From contig SMMW01000024.1 in NCBI GenBank assembly GCA_004794655.1, positions 1,751,501-1,815,500 of the forward strand: a DNA stretch of 64,000 nucleotides. The letters are read 5' to 3'. Position numbers and translations under genes: made by a program. Positions 1-11,730 of this stretch are shown here, one piece after another. The DNA comes from Marisa cornuarietis (Eukaryota > Mollusca > Gastropoda > Architaenioglossa > Ampullariidae). Position 1 is the stretch's first letter, and every line of letters starts with the position of its first letter. The notes beneath the pieces were generated by a model that worked only from the letters and a program-made list of their open reading frames with translations, made no database searches and was not told the DNA's origin.

Positions 1-2400
1 ATTTTTGCATGTAAGTCTGTAGGTACTTGCTTATAATGCTCTGGTTGTGTCTCTTGTGGGAAAGATCTAAAGCAGAAGTTCCCATTTTATGCTCTAAGCT
101 GACAACCATATCATAATACAAGTTTTTTAATTTACCATATTTAGAGAAAATGTTTTTTAAGTATTATCATTTTTATTTGACTAAGAGATGTAGCCACATA
201 TGACCATTACAAATAGTTTTTCACACGTTGAATTTTAAAAGAAAATCTACGTCACAAAAGCCTGTTTAATATTGTACATGACTGTACTACAGGGTATATG
301 GACGCAAATTTTCTACAGATTTTTATGTTGCTTTTTATGCTTTTATTTTCAGGCAAGGTGGAAATATCTGTCATCTTCTACTTTGTGTAGATTCTGATAG
401 TAGTTTATGCCAGATAACAGTCTTATTTCTTAAGTTTTTTTTGTTTATAGCTTTCTTTTATTCAGCAGCTTGAAAATACATGCGGTTAATAAGCGTAATA
501 TTGACTTTTTGCACCTCCGTCAATAGCAGAGCAATCGTGCATCGTCTGATCCAGTACAGACTTTACAGACCGCGCATCATAGAAGTCTTTACCGTACGCT
601 GTGTTGTGGTCTTTACGTTTTCCTGTTCTTGCATATTTGTAGCCCACATAAAAGTATATATATATATTAGCCAGTATAATATCCACGAACGACACACGAA
701 CACTGCTAAGTTAACTCATAAACACTTAGAAACGTACAGTCTATCCTTTACGTGGCCAGAAAAACGCAAAATTAAATAGGCAACATGTATATCATTTTAC
801 AGTTCAGTGTAGGGTTTCGTGAATGAAATGTGCATGAATAAAAGAAAAGAAATTTGACTACAACCCAACAGGAATTTTGTCGTGACACCGGGCCTCTTTC
901 TCCTTTGGTTTGCCAAGAAAGAAGCATGCGGCTAGTTTTGATCATGGGACAGAACTCTTTAAGAATGCTAGTATAAAAACATGTTATAATACAAAAAGCT
1001 GACTTCCCTTTTATTCACAATATAAAGGTATAACTACAAAATTATATTTGTTTATAATACTTGAAATTATTTTGTTATGCTTACTATACTTTGCAAAAAT
1101 CTAATATATATTATTAAGTGAATTGTTTACTGATTGTTTCTATAAATAATGTTTCTATAAAGCTCTATTTTCCACACGGCGACGGTCATTGAACTCAAAA
1201 TTGGATATTTCTGACCGCCGCTTGAGTCGGCGCAATGGTGCTGTTTGAAAAACACGAGTGAAAATAATAGTATGATTATTCTTAATTACAGAGTTCACTG
1301 TAAACAGTCCCATATGAAAGCCTGAAGTGTACCGTCTGCTGCGAGCTCAAGAAGCGAAGCATAGGTTTGGGGACTTGATTTAACGTACCTCGGGCTTAGG
1401 TACCGCATTTTTCTTGATATGTGTATGAGAACAGTCTGATGACCCAGCTTATAACATCTCCAATACTATGACGGGAAAAATAGCCGGGCAATCTGACTCC
1501 TGCCGTAATGAAGGCGAGAAATGTTCCATAGTTACACCTCCTTGGCGGACACACGTGTTGCTGAATTTGATGTTCGCGGGACAGTGGTCATCAGTGCTGT
1601 AATACGAAGTACCGGATAGCCTATAGTGGTTAGAACACTTAGAAGTACGCAGGATCGATACCCGTGTGGTTTAGCAACCCGGGCCCCTGTTCCCTTCTAA
1701 GTTAACCCTTCTGTCGTGAATTAATACCGGACTCCACGGAAGGTAAGGCAACAGAAGGAGATGAAACTGCATGTCCTCGAACAAAAAAGCTGAAATCGAG
1801 AAAAGTGTGATGTGTAACACCCCACCTCTAAAAGCCCTAAAAATAATTAAACAAAATAGTGGACGACATTAACCTTTACCTAATTACAGTTAGCCTTGAC
1901 ATGAAATACAGACAGTTTGCTCAGGGCAAAGGTTACATGCATCTATCTGAGTGAAAGCATTGCCCGATATGCTCGGTCATGAAATCCAGCCAAATCTTGT
2001 CCTGGGCAAACTGTCTGGCCCAGCTCACTGTGGGGTTTTCTCCGAATACTTTGTCTTACTCCCATTTCATCATCTCTTTCCCTCCCCTCCCCAAAAGAGC
2101 CCCCACTAGATCGAAGCACTTTTCTCTGAAAGAAAAGCAAGCATCTAGCCAGTTACTTCAGCCATCTCTGGGATAGTTCAGCTCTCGCTGTGCCGTTCAA
2201 GTGACCAAAATAGGAGAAAAAAAGAAGAGAGGTAGATGGGAGGAGAAAACAGCCATCTTGCGTTTATTCAATACGTCATTTTGTTATGACGCGGTATCTT
2301 GGACTTCTATAACAGGAATTGGTCTCTTTATCAGGTGAACAAAGGACTTCTGATCAAAAGCAGATTATTTCATGAGCAGGATACACGCGGTAGGATACAC
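1..2400. other. Intergenic, no gene recognised
   Basis: AT-rich sequence with only short chance reading frames and no recognisable protein similarity on either strand. The one structured item is a tRNA-like SINE near 1.6-1.76 kb, listed separately. Confidence 0.5.
1612..1760 (+). repeat. tRNA-derived SINE-like element
   Basis: An RNA polymerase III A-box-like motif (TAGTGGTTAGAACA, about 1624-1637) is followed about 15-20 bases later by a B-box-like GGATCGATACCC (about 1652-1663). This is the spacing of a tRNA-derived SINE head. The CA/GT/CC-rich tail to about 1760 does not fold as a tRNA, so a SINE is more likely than a functional tRNA gene. The boundaries are approximate. Confidence 0.45.
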
Positions 2401-2479
2401 AAAGCCCTTCTTGTTTACTGTCGTCTGCTAATGTGAGACATATTTTCTGTAATATCTGTACGATTCACGTCGTCTTTTT

Positions 2480-2833
2480 CTGCTTTGCAGCAAACTCGCC
2501 TCGCGATGGATTATGCGGAGGCAAACTCAACGGCGGCGTGCAAAATCGTTCGCTCGCTCGCTCGCACGCAGCAGCCTGGACGCTGGCTACGGATGCCAGG
2601 TTTATTTTTAGTAGCAGGGAGGCACGCAGGCTTATCTCTGCCAGAGAGTCTACAAGAATTTCTGCGTCTTGCACAGACTATCGACCGGCCGCGAAAGAAA
2701 GTTGACTGCGCCATTTTGGAAAGTGTTAGTCGTTGTTTCAAAAGTTTGTTTGAGAAGCCCATTGAGAAGTTACTGACTGCCATCTGATTCCTTAGGGTAT
2801 CTACCTGTCTCTCACGCAGACACCGCGTCGTTG
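2480..2833 (+). promoter_or_regulatory. Putative promoter and non-coding first exon of the myosin RLC gene
   Basis: A GC-richer island within AT-rich surroundings ends in a consensus donor (GTTG|GTAAGTG, GT at 2834). The next good acceptor (ACATTCTAG, ending at 3349) opens the exon that contains the RLC start codon at 3391. This gives a plausible 5' UTR exon ending at 2833 and a 41-base UTR segment at 3350-3390. No clear TATA box was seen. Inferred from splice signals only. Confidence 0.35.
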
Positions 2834-3390
2834 GTAAGTGCAGCTAGTGAGTCAGTCCTTCTCACACATGCCTATGAGTAATTGCAAAGAGCGGAAGTAC
2901 TGTCAAAGGAATTCGAAACATTGTGCGTACCAGATAAGATCCTGAAGTTTAAAAAATGCTTTACTGAAAAACTGATTAGAACTGACTGCTTAGCAGGCTG
3001 TTAACATACTATTTTTACTCGACGAATGTACCAGAGTAAAAAGGTTGCAAAGAAGTATGTTGTTTAGAGACGTGTTAGTCATCACCTCAGCTTACCGACA
3101 CGCCAACCAGGTGTAAAGTGTATTCTTAAAGCACTGTGTTCAGGAGTAATGTAAAGAAACGATAGATAGATAAAAAAGACAAATTTCAACAGCCAGATCT
3201 GGAGTATCACTGTCAGTGCGTGCAACGGTGCAAATAATAAATAATAGTCTCACTGTTGACAATCCAAGTTTGATCAATCATATTATGTTGATCTGCAAGT
3301 GCTTAAGCAGTTGTGCGTTAAAAAAAATTGTTGTTTTTTTACATTCTAGAAGCAAGGAATCTCCTTTACCCGCAGCAAGCACACAGCATC

Positions 3391-6300
3391 ATGTCCAGCA
3401 CGCGCTCTAAGAAGAAGCAGCGTACACGTACGCAGCGCTACACCTCCAATGTCTTCGCCATGTTTAATCAGGCCCAGATACAAGAGTTCAAGGTGAGAGG
3501 TCATGGCCGAATCAAATATCAATATCAAAATGATGAGAGTTGTAGAGTAAAAACATTTAAAAAAACACGCCCTAAAACACAATGAAACAAAATTTAAAAA
3601 ACAAACAAACAAAAAAACAAATAAACAAACTCAAAGGCCAAGCCGAGTGCAACATTTTTTCTTTATGATCAGGTTAAGTTCATTTTGAAATAACAATTCC
3701 CAAAAATATGAGTATATAATTACGCTTATTTTTAAAGATATATGCCTTCAGACATCAGCATTCTTACCTGCCACTAGGAAAGCAGGATAAAATTACTCTT
3801 CTGTACTGGAGTCTTTGTAGTATTTGTAACAGTGATTGTGGCTCAGTCAAAGAAATCTGTTCATATCTTCAAGTCAAATGAAGAAACATTGCTCAGGTTC
3901 TCGAGTTAAAGAAGTGATTCTTTTTTGCCCAGAAAATAAAACGGCTGATTTTGGAATACAGCCCTACAGATTTGACTTTTATTTAGAAGTTTCGACTGAA
4001 GTTAAAAATAAAAGGTTCAAACCGAATTCACTCAACAGACTGGTAAGTAATTAGTCTCCAGATCAAAATTTAATGGGAAATATTTGAGTTAATTCTTCCA
4101 CGTGTGTTATTGTTAATAAAATATAAGGAACAGCTTTCTTATAGGCGTTTTTGCGACGCCATAACAAAAATGGTTTACCTGTAGGCGGAGCTATGCGAAT
4201 TAGTGACGTCGCTATTACGTCACTCATCTTCTGCTCTCACTCCTCGCTAAACTCCCCTGATATCGTCTCCTTGATCGTCTTCGAATCCTTCCTCCAATTA
4301 TTCCGAGAAATAATATCCAGAAATGAATAAAATTTTTCTGATGTCGCCTTCCCCATCTTCTTCGAATCCTTCCTCCAATTATTCCGAGAAATAATATCCA
4401 GAAATGAACAAATTTTTTCCTGATGTCGCCTTCCCCATCTTAAAATCCTTCCTCCAATTATTCCGAGAAATAATATTCAGAAATGAACAAAATTTTTCCT
4501 GAAGTCGCCTTCCCCATCTTCTTCGAATCTTTCCTCCACTTTTTCCGAGAAATAATATCCAAAAATATACAGAATTTCTCCTTGTCACTTCTGCATTCAT
4601 CCTAAACTTCTTTCTGCTATACTTTCCAGACTCTGCAACTCTCAACCTTTCCTTGAATTCCACAATTGCACCACAAATTTTCGCGAAATTTCCACGCACA
4701 CTCGCTATCTTCAATCCTCTCGAATTTCTATCGTCTGCTCACATCAAATCATAACTTTTCCGCGACAAATATCACATGACTTAAACCAGCCAATAATTTA
4801 ACACAGCTCCATGTCAATCACCATCACGTCACTCGACGAGTCCTCAACATTTGTCCTCTACAATAAAACCTACCCCTACCCCTACCCCTACCCCTAACCC
4901 ACACCCATAACCCTGACCCTAACCCAAACCCTAACCCCACTTCATAAATCACACACAACACGAAACAATGCCCAACCTCACACCCCTCTCAAATATCGAT
5001 CCTACCCGGTCTCCCCTCCTACAAAATAGCACAGCCCGCCGTAACGTAGTAAAACCACCTATATGAAAGTTCTGCCAAATATAAACACATTTTATATGTG
5101 GGCTTGTCCAAGGTAAATTCCTGTAATTTTTTTATTTGATAGATGGTTAATTTCAAACATTGCATTTTTAGTTTCTAGTTACAACTGACTGCTGATGACT
5201 TTTTTAACCATTAAAAATATAACAATAGTTTGAAACATGTTAATTGATGTAAAAACTTATTTCATTCTCGTTTAGCTGCATGCAAAATTTACTATTTACT
5301 TACTGAAATTCGCACGTGTTCCCGTTTAAGCTCATCGTACGTTTATCACCCTCAATTCTTTTTTTCGCTGTTTTGAGCTTACATATCAATGGTGCAGTTA
5401 CACTGTGAGTTGTTTTTAGCATTGTGCCGAATAAGATACGACTGATAATGATGTGTTTGTGACTGTGTAACGATGTTACTTGTAGACCAGATGGTATAGA
5501 AACCGTCGATACTGCATATATCTGGTGTTTGATCTTTGTTTGAGCTTTTTACCAGCAGTCGTAGTTGGTTTTAACAGCTCGTGGTTTTGCATAAAAAGCA
5601 CTGATATAGGAAAAACTCTTTGTTTTACTAAGTAAAAGTCCAAAACTTGCTTGTAATGTATAAGTGACTGGATAACAATCGATTTTGAAATGTTTTGAGC
5701 AAATTCTTGAGTACGTTTGAGCAAAGCAGAAACCTGTAAATACACATCACTGAACAAATCCACTGGCGTTTGTTGCCATTATCTTTAGGATTTCCTAAAG
5801 GGCTTCAAACTCCATCTGAGTGTGGAAAAGAACATTCAGTAACAGCACATTGTGTTCTAGTCAGCTTTCTTTTACCAAGGATTGCATATTTCTCTTCGAA
5901 TTCAGCTCATGGAAACGCTATTTTTAGAAATAGTCCCTTTCGTCACTTCCTTTTTTTTCTCGACAAATCCAGGTGTGAATAGGAGAAAAATATTAATATA
6001 AAATCTCTCGTGCATCTTTGTCATAAAATACCACCGGAATATGTTTTTGTGATACTTTATGCTCTGCTTCCAGCGATTTTTGCTGAGCAATCGGATTAGC
6101 CTTTAAAACAAAAACAAAAGGCATGTGAGAGAGATGCGTTTTACAAACAAGAAGAAACGAACGCTTGGAGGTGGGGAAGATTGATGGGCGGTTCTGACAA
6201 CTAACTTTGGTTGTGGGAAGGTGGTAGGGGTGCGGGAAAGTGTGGGCGGCATTTAGGGCGGGTAGGGGGTGGGTGGGTTGAAGATTGTTGTGAAGGTGAC

Positions 6301-8059
6301 TGTGAATGTTTTAGGAAATATACTCATGTAAAAAACAGGCATTTGGTGATGGTGAAGTGACATAGACAATGTACCTTTTTTAGGCGTCTGATATTTTTGT
6401 ATCATCGACTGGATATTAGCCATTACCAAATGTTGTATGCATTCTGCAAGCCTTTCTAGCCACGCTATTGTGTCTTGTCAAAGCGTTCGATGTTAGCAGA
6501 TTTAATTTTGTCAAGATAAAGCCAGCAGCACTAGCAAAGAGATACTTAGGGTTACTACCTACAAAGATAGTCTTCTAGCTGCGCCCACCAGTTATGTCAC
6601 AGACATACTTCAGCTAGTCCTACTCTTGCAGATATATTGCAAATCTAGTTTAGCCGCGCCCAGCATCGCTAAACTCACACGAGATATGTTTGTTTTTCAG
6701 GAGGCTTTCAACATGATCGACCAGAACCGAGACGGTTATGTGGACAAGGATGATTTGTTCGACATGTACACGTCACTGGGCAAGAACCCAACAGAGGAGG
6801 AGCTAGATCACATGATCAACATGGCGCCTGGCCCCATAAACTTCACGATGTTTCTCACGTTGTTTGGCGAGAAGCTAAACGGCACCGACCCAGAAGACGT
6901 CATCCGAAACGCCTTCGCCTGCTTTGACGAGAAAAATTCCGGTAAACCTTTCTTCTGAATGCTCCTTCTTTCAGTATGTATTGAGAAGAAACATTCCCGT
7001 AAATCTTTCTTCTGAATACTCACTAGTCCTGTAAGATTTGAGAAGAAACATTCCAGTAAACATTACCTCTAACTATTTAGCTCTATCGCTAAACCTTTCC
7101 TCTTCTGGTAATATTTGACACATAAAATTACAGTAAACCTTACCTTTAAATATTTATATTTTTTCGAAAAAACTTCAGTAAATCTTACCACTGAATACTT
7201 ATTCTTATTATTTTAATTTTAATCTATGGTAAGAAAAATTTCTGACAAGTACATTACCTCTAATTTCTTAATGTTATTTTTAAGTTTTCACAGGAGGTGT
7301 TATGACTTTTTTACAAACTCCCAATATTGTTTAACTTTGAAAAGTGAAGAAATTTGAAAATCATTTACTGACTTTCTTACAGCAGGACAAATTTCGAACG
7401 ATTGAGCTAGTTTGGCGAAGTCCTGTGCTAAAGATTCTATTTATTAACCTTACGCAATAATTATGACCTGATTCTTTTTCAAATTCTTTATGATCTGCTG
7501 GAGTTATAGATAATACACTGTTTATTATCATCAGACATGAAGGTAAAGAGTTTGCTTACAGATACTAAAAACACTTTCGGAGCTGAAACCTCATGTATTC
7601 ACCCGTAATATACAAGTTAACTGGACGGGTAGTAATGTGTAAATATTTGCTTCTTACAATCAAATTTCAGTAGTCACTTGGGTAAGCAGCAAGCACTCAT
7701 ACAATAATCTAATCTAGCCCAGCAGACGATCAGACATTTGTGAATGTTTACATTGGCTAAATTACAAATGGCTCCCTCTTCTCCTAACAGGTTTCATCAC
7801 TGATGAATATTTGAGAGAATGCCTGATGACCATGGGCGACCGGTGGTCCGAAGACATGGTGGATGAACTGTTTCACGGCGCGCCGATCGCTGATGGTCGT
7901 TTTGACTACCTCGAGTTTACACGCACACTCAAACATGGCGCGAGGGAGAAAGACGAGGGAGCGCAAGGTCAGGCAGGTCAAGGACAGACGGTTCAACCAC
8001 AGGTTCCAGTCGAAAATCCGGACTCGAAACCCCCTTGTGAATCGAGTGAGAAAGATTGA
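3391..8059 (+). CDS. MYL9/MYL12-like: Myosin regulatory light chain, smooth-muscle/non-muscle type (3 coding exons)
   Basis: Coding exons are 3391-3492, 6701-6941 and 7791-8059. All introns are GT-AG and the phases join to 203 codons plus a stop. The protein binds the myosin II heavy-chain neck and controls motor activity when phosphorylated. Residues 7-25 carry a basic stretch and then TSNVFAMF, so Thr18 and Ser19 match the myosin light-chain kinase site of vertebrate RLC. Exon 2 opens with an EF-hand whose loop is [12 protein letters not shown] (residues 41-52), followed by the conserved [20 protein letters not shown]. Exon 3 has the degenerate C-terminal EF-hands (TMGDRW, then [18 protein letters not shown]). 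Family members usually stop about here, near 171 residues. This one continues for about 34 residues rich in Q, G, P and E. The start codon is chosen because it gives exact family numbering. Strong family identity; the tail is the odd part. Confidence 0.95.
4276..4580. repeat. About 80-bp tandem repeat, four copies
   Basis: The block CCTTCCTCCAATTATTCCGA recurs at about 4288, 4369, 4448 and (diverged) 4530, giving spacings of 81, 79 and 82 bases. Each copy continues with GAAATAATATCCAGAAATGA and a TGATGTCGCCTTCCCCATCT segment. It lies inside the hAT-like element. Reading it on the minus strand gives a long but meaningless frame. Confidence 0.85.
4869..4937. repeat. Degenerate telomere-like (CCCTAA/CCCTAC)n array
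   Basis: Four CCCTAC units pass into CCCTAA, CCATAA, CCCTGA, CCCTAA and related hexamers. This is the C-rich strand of the TTAGGG telomere repeat, here internal and diverged, within the hAT-like element. Confidence 0.75.
6256..6277 (+). other. Predicted G-quadruplex motif in RLC intron 2
   Basis: Five runs of at least three G are separated by loops of only 1-2 bases (GGG-C-GGG-TA-GGGGG-T-GGG-T-GGG). This meets the usual G3+N1-7 quadruplex pattern with very short loops. It sits on the transcribed gene's sense strand in a locally G-rich stretch (6165-6290). Confidence 0.6.
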
Positions 8060-8315
8060 TTGTACTGTGTACTACGTGGGGAAAGAATTGTCTTGAAGTC
8101 CTGTTTGATTGCCATGGGCTTGGCTGGTTGGTGTTTTGCGCCTGAGCATCGCGAAATGTTATGGCACAAAACTTGTGAGGGGGTGAATCTGGACGGACAG
8201 TAGAGCGCAAAATATAATTTCGTAATATGCATATTGTAATATGTAGGATGTGTTCACACCAATCAGCCTATAAACACGCATACCCCTTTTCACCATCATC
8301 CCCACATATTGCCTC

Positions 8316-8391
8316 ATTAAAGTAAAGAAAGAGACGTCATTTTAACAGGGTAAGGGAATACGATTAAAAACTATCAAAGAATGTTAATAAA
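8316..8391 (+). terminator. Polyadenylation signals for the RLC gene
   Basis: ATTAAA at 8316-8321 and AATAAA at 8386-8391 lie 257-327 bases past the RLC stop codon on the same strand. Either could end the transcript. Confidence 0.45.
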
Positions 8392-8588
8392 TTTAATTGT
8401 TCTTAAGCACGTATACACAAGTCATTGATGGGCTGGTTGAGCAAAGGCGTATTTTTAATTTAACACATTTTGTTTAATGTATGACTATGGCAAAACCTTT
8501 ACATGATGGAAATATAAGACAAATGGCCAAATAGAGTCATATTTTCAACGTGTTCTCAGTTAGAAAGGTCTTTGAATAAGAACTGAGA

Positions 8589-8593
<5 letters not shown>

Positions 8594-8630
<37 letters not shown>
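8594..8630. repeat. (TG)n microsatellite
   Basis: About 18 uninterrupted TG units, followed by a short CG/TG mixed tail. Confidence 0.95.
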
Positions 8631-8631
<1 letters not shown>

Positions 8632-9194
8632 ACGCGTGTGTGAGGGAGTGTGTTTTGCGCACATCCCCACAACAAACACAATAATAAAATAGAAAGTAAT
8701 CGTTCAGTAGCATCCAAGGCATGAAAAATGTTTTATTCTGTTTAATTATTTAGCGTAGCGTTGCACGATAAACTGCCACATGATACCATGGCATCAATGA
8801 TTAACATTTCACACAACCTCTATGATGGAGTGGACGGCCAAGGTGCATACATACCGAGCAAGCAAATCATGGTTTGGCTTGAAACCCCTCACCGTAGCTG
8901 CTGAGTAAAGTACGGAGAATTAAAACAAATTTTCTTTGTTAATTTTGATAACTCTTTATTATACTTTTCATGCGCAGAAAATTTCTTTTGAAGAAGAATT
9001 AAGAAGTTAGCAGAACAATATAACGAACTGTATTAATATAACTGAAAACACACACAGACACATTAGCCAATATGCACACACATATATATATATACGTCTA
9101 TCAGCATAAATATGCGAACATGTACAATAATTTTTGGCTTTGGTCTAGGGTGATACTCAAATCTGCTTTCTTAATATTGCTATGTACCTCCGTC

Positions 9195-9300
9195 TACTTA
9201 CTAATAACAATAAAGTGAATTTGTATAGCATTTTACACCAAAGTCAAAGGCTAGCTCAAAGCACTTTACCAAGAAAAAATATAAAACCAGACATAATAAT
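9195..9300 (-). mobile_element. LINE 3' tail fragment (L2/CR1-like), minus strand
   Basis: On the minus strand this reads as an AAGTGCTTTGAG block, a short spacer, ATGCTATACAAATTCA, and then an A/T trinucleotide-like tail. The same layout (AGCGCTAAGAG, spacer, ATGCGCTATAAAAATC, trinucleotide tail) closes the LINE at 54.8 kb. Only the 3' end is present, as expected from 5'-truncated insertion. Confidence 0.45.
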
Positions 9301-9624
9301 AATAACAATCTCAAAACAAAACAAAGAGTTCGTTGTGTTGTCATGTTGATGAAAAAAGTGATTACCATCAACATAGATGCACTCACCACAGTGAGTACTA
9401 CTACCAACATATATAGCTCTCTCTTCTTCTCTTTCACTTTCTTCACTTGAGCGGAAACCAGATGTCTACTTCTTTGCGGAGAGCTGATTCCGTCCCCATT
9501 AACACAAAAATATCACAATGCTTCTATGGTTTACCTATCGTTGATGATACTCGATATATTTTTTTAACAAACTACACATGCATAATAATTGATTAAATCA
9601 GTAGTCCTTTTACGTGTAGATCGG

Positions 9625-9740
9625 GTAATTGGGGGGAACTGGTGTTTTACGCCGAACCAGCAGCTAAGGCTTTCTCATTGCTAAGCAGCCAGTCCTGTAC
9701 ACAGATGCCACATGCAGAGTGCCAATGGACGGACCCAAAA
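9625..9740 (+). repeat. Gastropod interspersed-repeat-like module
   Basis: The segment GTGTTTTACGCCGAACCAGC followed by AGCTAAGGC resembles a module I know from repeats scattered through gastropod genomes and UTRs. The assignment is from memory of the pattern and the boundaries are guesses. A genome self-search would settle copy number. Confidence 0.3.
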
Positions 9741-11730
9741 TATCAATTGGAAATTGGAAAATAAAATCTAAAAATTCGAATATTTCACTTTTTGTCTTAA
9801 CACTGCAACTTTTACGACGCACCAAATGTGATTTCAAGTCCGATACAAACGTGTTTGATAAAGCATATTAATAGAAAATGCTACAATAATCTACTTAACG
9901 TATCTATATATAAATAAATAAATAAATAATTTTCTTGAAATATTTGTAAATGTATTAAATAACATTAGTTTAAAAATACTTTAATTATGGGTGCACATTT
10001 TAAGGAAATTATGTTGTAAATATTTCAATATTTAAATTAAAATAAGCGCTTTAGAGAACAGTTATTTCCCTTGACTGTAACTATTTGCGATTTCTAACTC
10101 CCTTTCTCCAGTTATTTAGGACAAAACGTGTCATTCACACAATTTGTTCGCTGTCCCAGCCTTCGTAAAGAAAAAGGCCGGTTTTGTTTTTTCTTAGTAC
10201 TTGTGTTTTACCTTTGTGAGTGCATTGCTGCAGCTTCGTGATAGAAAAGCAATATTTTTAGAATGGTCTCTGTATTCTTTACACAGTTGCAGCTCACGTT
10301 ATATGCGTCATGATGAATGAATAAAATTGAACTAAAATTGAAAACATATCGTGGATAAAACTCTTGTGCTTTAAACTTTTAACGACACGTTAGTTTCTCT
10401 ACGGGTTATGTTAAAGTAATGATTATTTTTTGAGTGGTCACTGCAGGATTAGAAAACTGTTCATCACATGTAAATGATAGGGTGATATATAAACGTTAAT
10501 GTTACACGCAGCTGCAGATCAGATGAATAATACCTGTTTGCTAGTGATTGCTAGCTTAGACAATGTGACAGGCCAATAAGTGTTGATATTTGTTATTTTC
10601 ATTACATAAATTAAATTACTCTAAATTTCTTTCATTCGCTCTGTCTCTCTTACAGATTGTCATGAGATAACTCTAGTGGGTAGGTAACAATCGGCCCACT
10701 TAGTGTCTAGGGCGGTTGTTGACAAGCCTGAGGCCCTTTTGGCAAGAAAGAGGGGGGCGTGTGTCCAGTGTAGAGGCGTATGTTTTAGTATGGACGCCTA
10801 AATGGCGCGTGGAGCAGACAGCTCTAAGTGATTTCGGCCGCCGTGCGTAGCTAAACGTCAACAAAAGTCTAGGGAGGGAGAGAAAGATACCTCAGGGCAG
10901 CGCGCACCTGGTTCCCGCCAGACCACGTAATTAGACAGGGGGAGGGAGGCTTAGCCACCTGACCGCGACCACCTGTAGGCGTGGCCAGTTGTCAGAGAGA
11001 GATTTCCTCCTGTCGATTGCTGGCTGTAATTGTAGCTGATTGGATGATGAGTGAGTGACCAATGGCATCCCTCGATGTATGTATCTGTGAGAACGTAGAG
11101 AGATAATTAGAGAGACAAGAACACACTTCCGGGCCTCAACCCACCTAAAGAACTATGGAACAGTATACTGTCACTAGTAGTAGTAATAGCAACAAGCCAC
11201 CCAAACTCTAGTCTAATATAAAATAAGAATAGGAGTAAACAGGATAACATAGCCATCCACACTGGAAAAATAAAATAAAATAATAAAAAAAAATTAAGGA
11301 AGAGCAAAACATGGAACCAAACAAAGAAACACAATACACCACCGCGGTACACGTGGCAGGACCCCTAAACACTGGCAACAAACGGCAGCAGCACCAGCAG
11401 CAGCAGCAGGAGGAGGAAAGAGGGCAGCAGCACTGTAACGACCCATGCAAACTTGGCAGATCAACAATAGATAAAGAGGGCACAAATACAGTACACCACC
11501 CATGCAGACTTGGAAAACCTAAACACCAACAAAAATAGAGGGCACGCACAAAAGTGAAACCACGCATCAGGCACCATCGAATCTGTGTCACCGGGAGAAG
11601 CAGTCGTCGCTCTCTGACGGGGTGACAGTTCGAGGGAAGGAAGACGTCAGACCATCAGACATCACTTCGAAGGGAAATCGTCAGTGTGTCGTGACAGTCA
11701 GCCGAAGTATTGGACTCTCAACAAACCAGC

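Larger units (their letters stand above)
4127..5076. mobile_element. hAT-like non-autonomous DNA transposon in RLC intron
   Basis: The 950-bp element is flanked by an exact 8-bp direct repeat AAATATAA (4119-4126 and 5077-5084). Its ends are imperfect inverted repeats: the left end reads GGAACAGCTTTCTTATAGG and the right end, complemented, GGCAGAACTTTCATATAGG. The similarity continues inward into a G/T-rich stretch. An 8-bp target duplication is the mark of hAT-superfamily insertion. No transposase frame is present. Inside are an 80-bp tandem repeat and a telomere-like array. The superfamily call rests on duplication length, not on a transposase. Confidence 0.7.

Noticed and set aside
4379..4714. 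111-residue minus-strand frame with internal repeats
   Set aside because: The repeats in the peptide are the 80-bp DNA tandem repeat of the hAT-like element; no family similarity.
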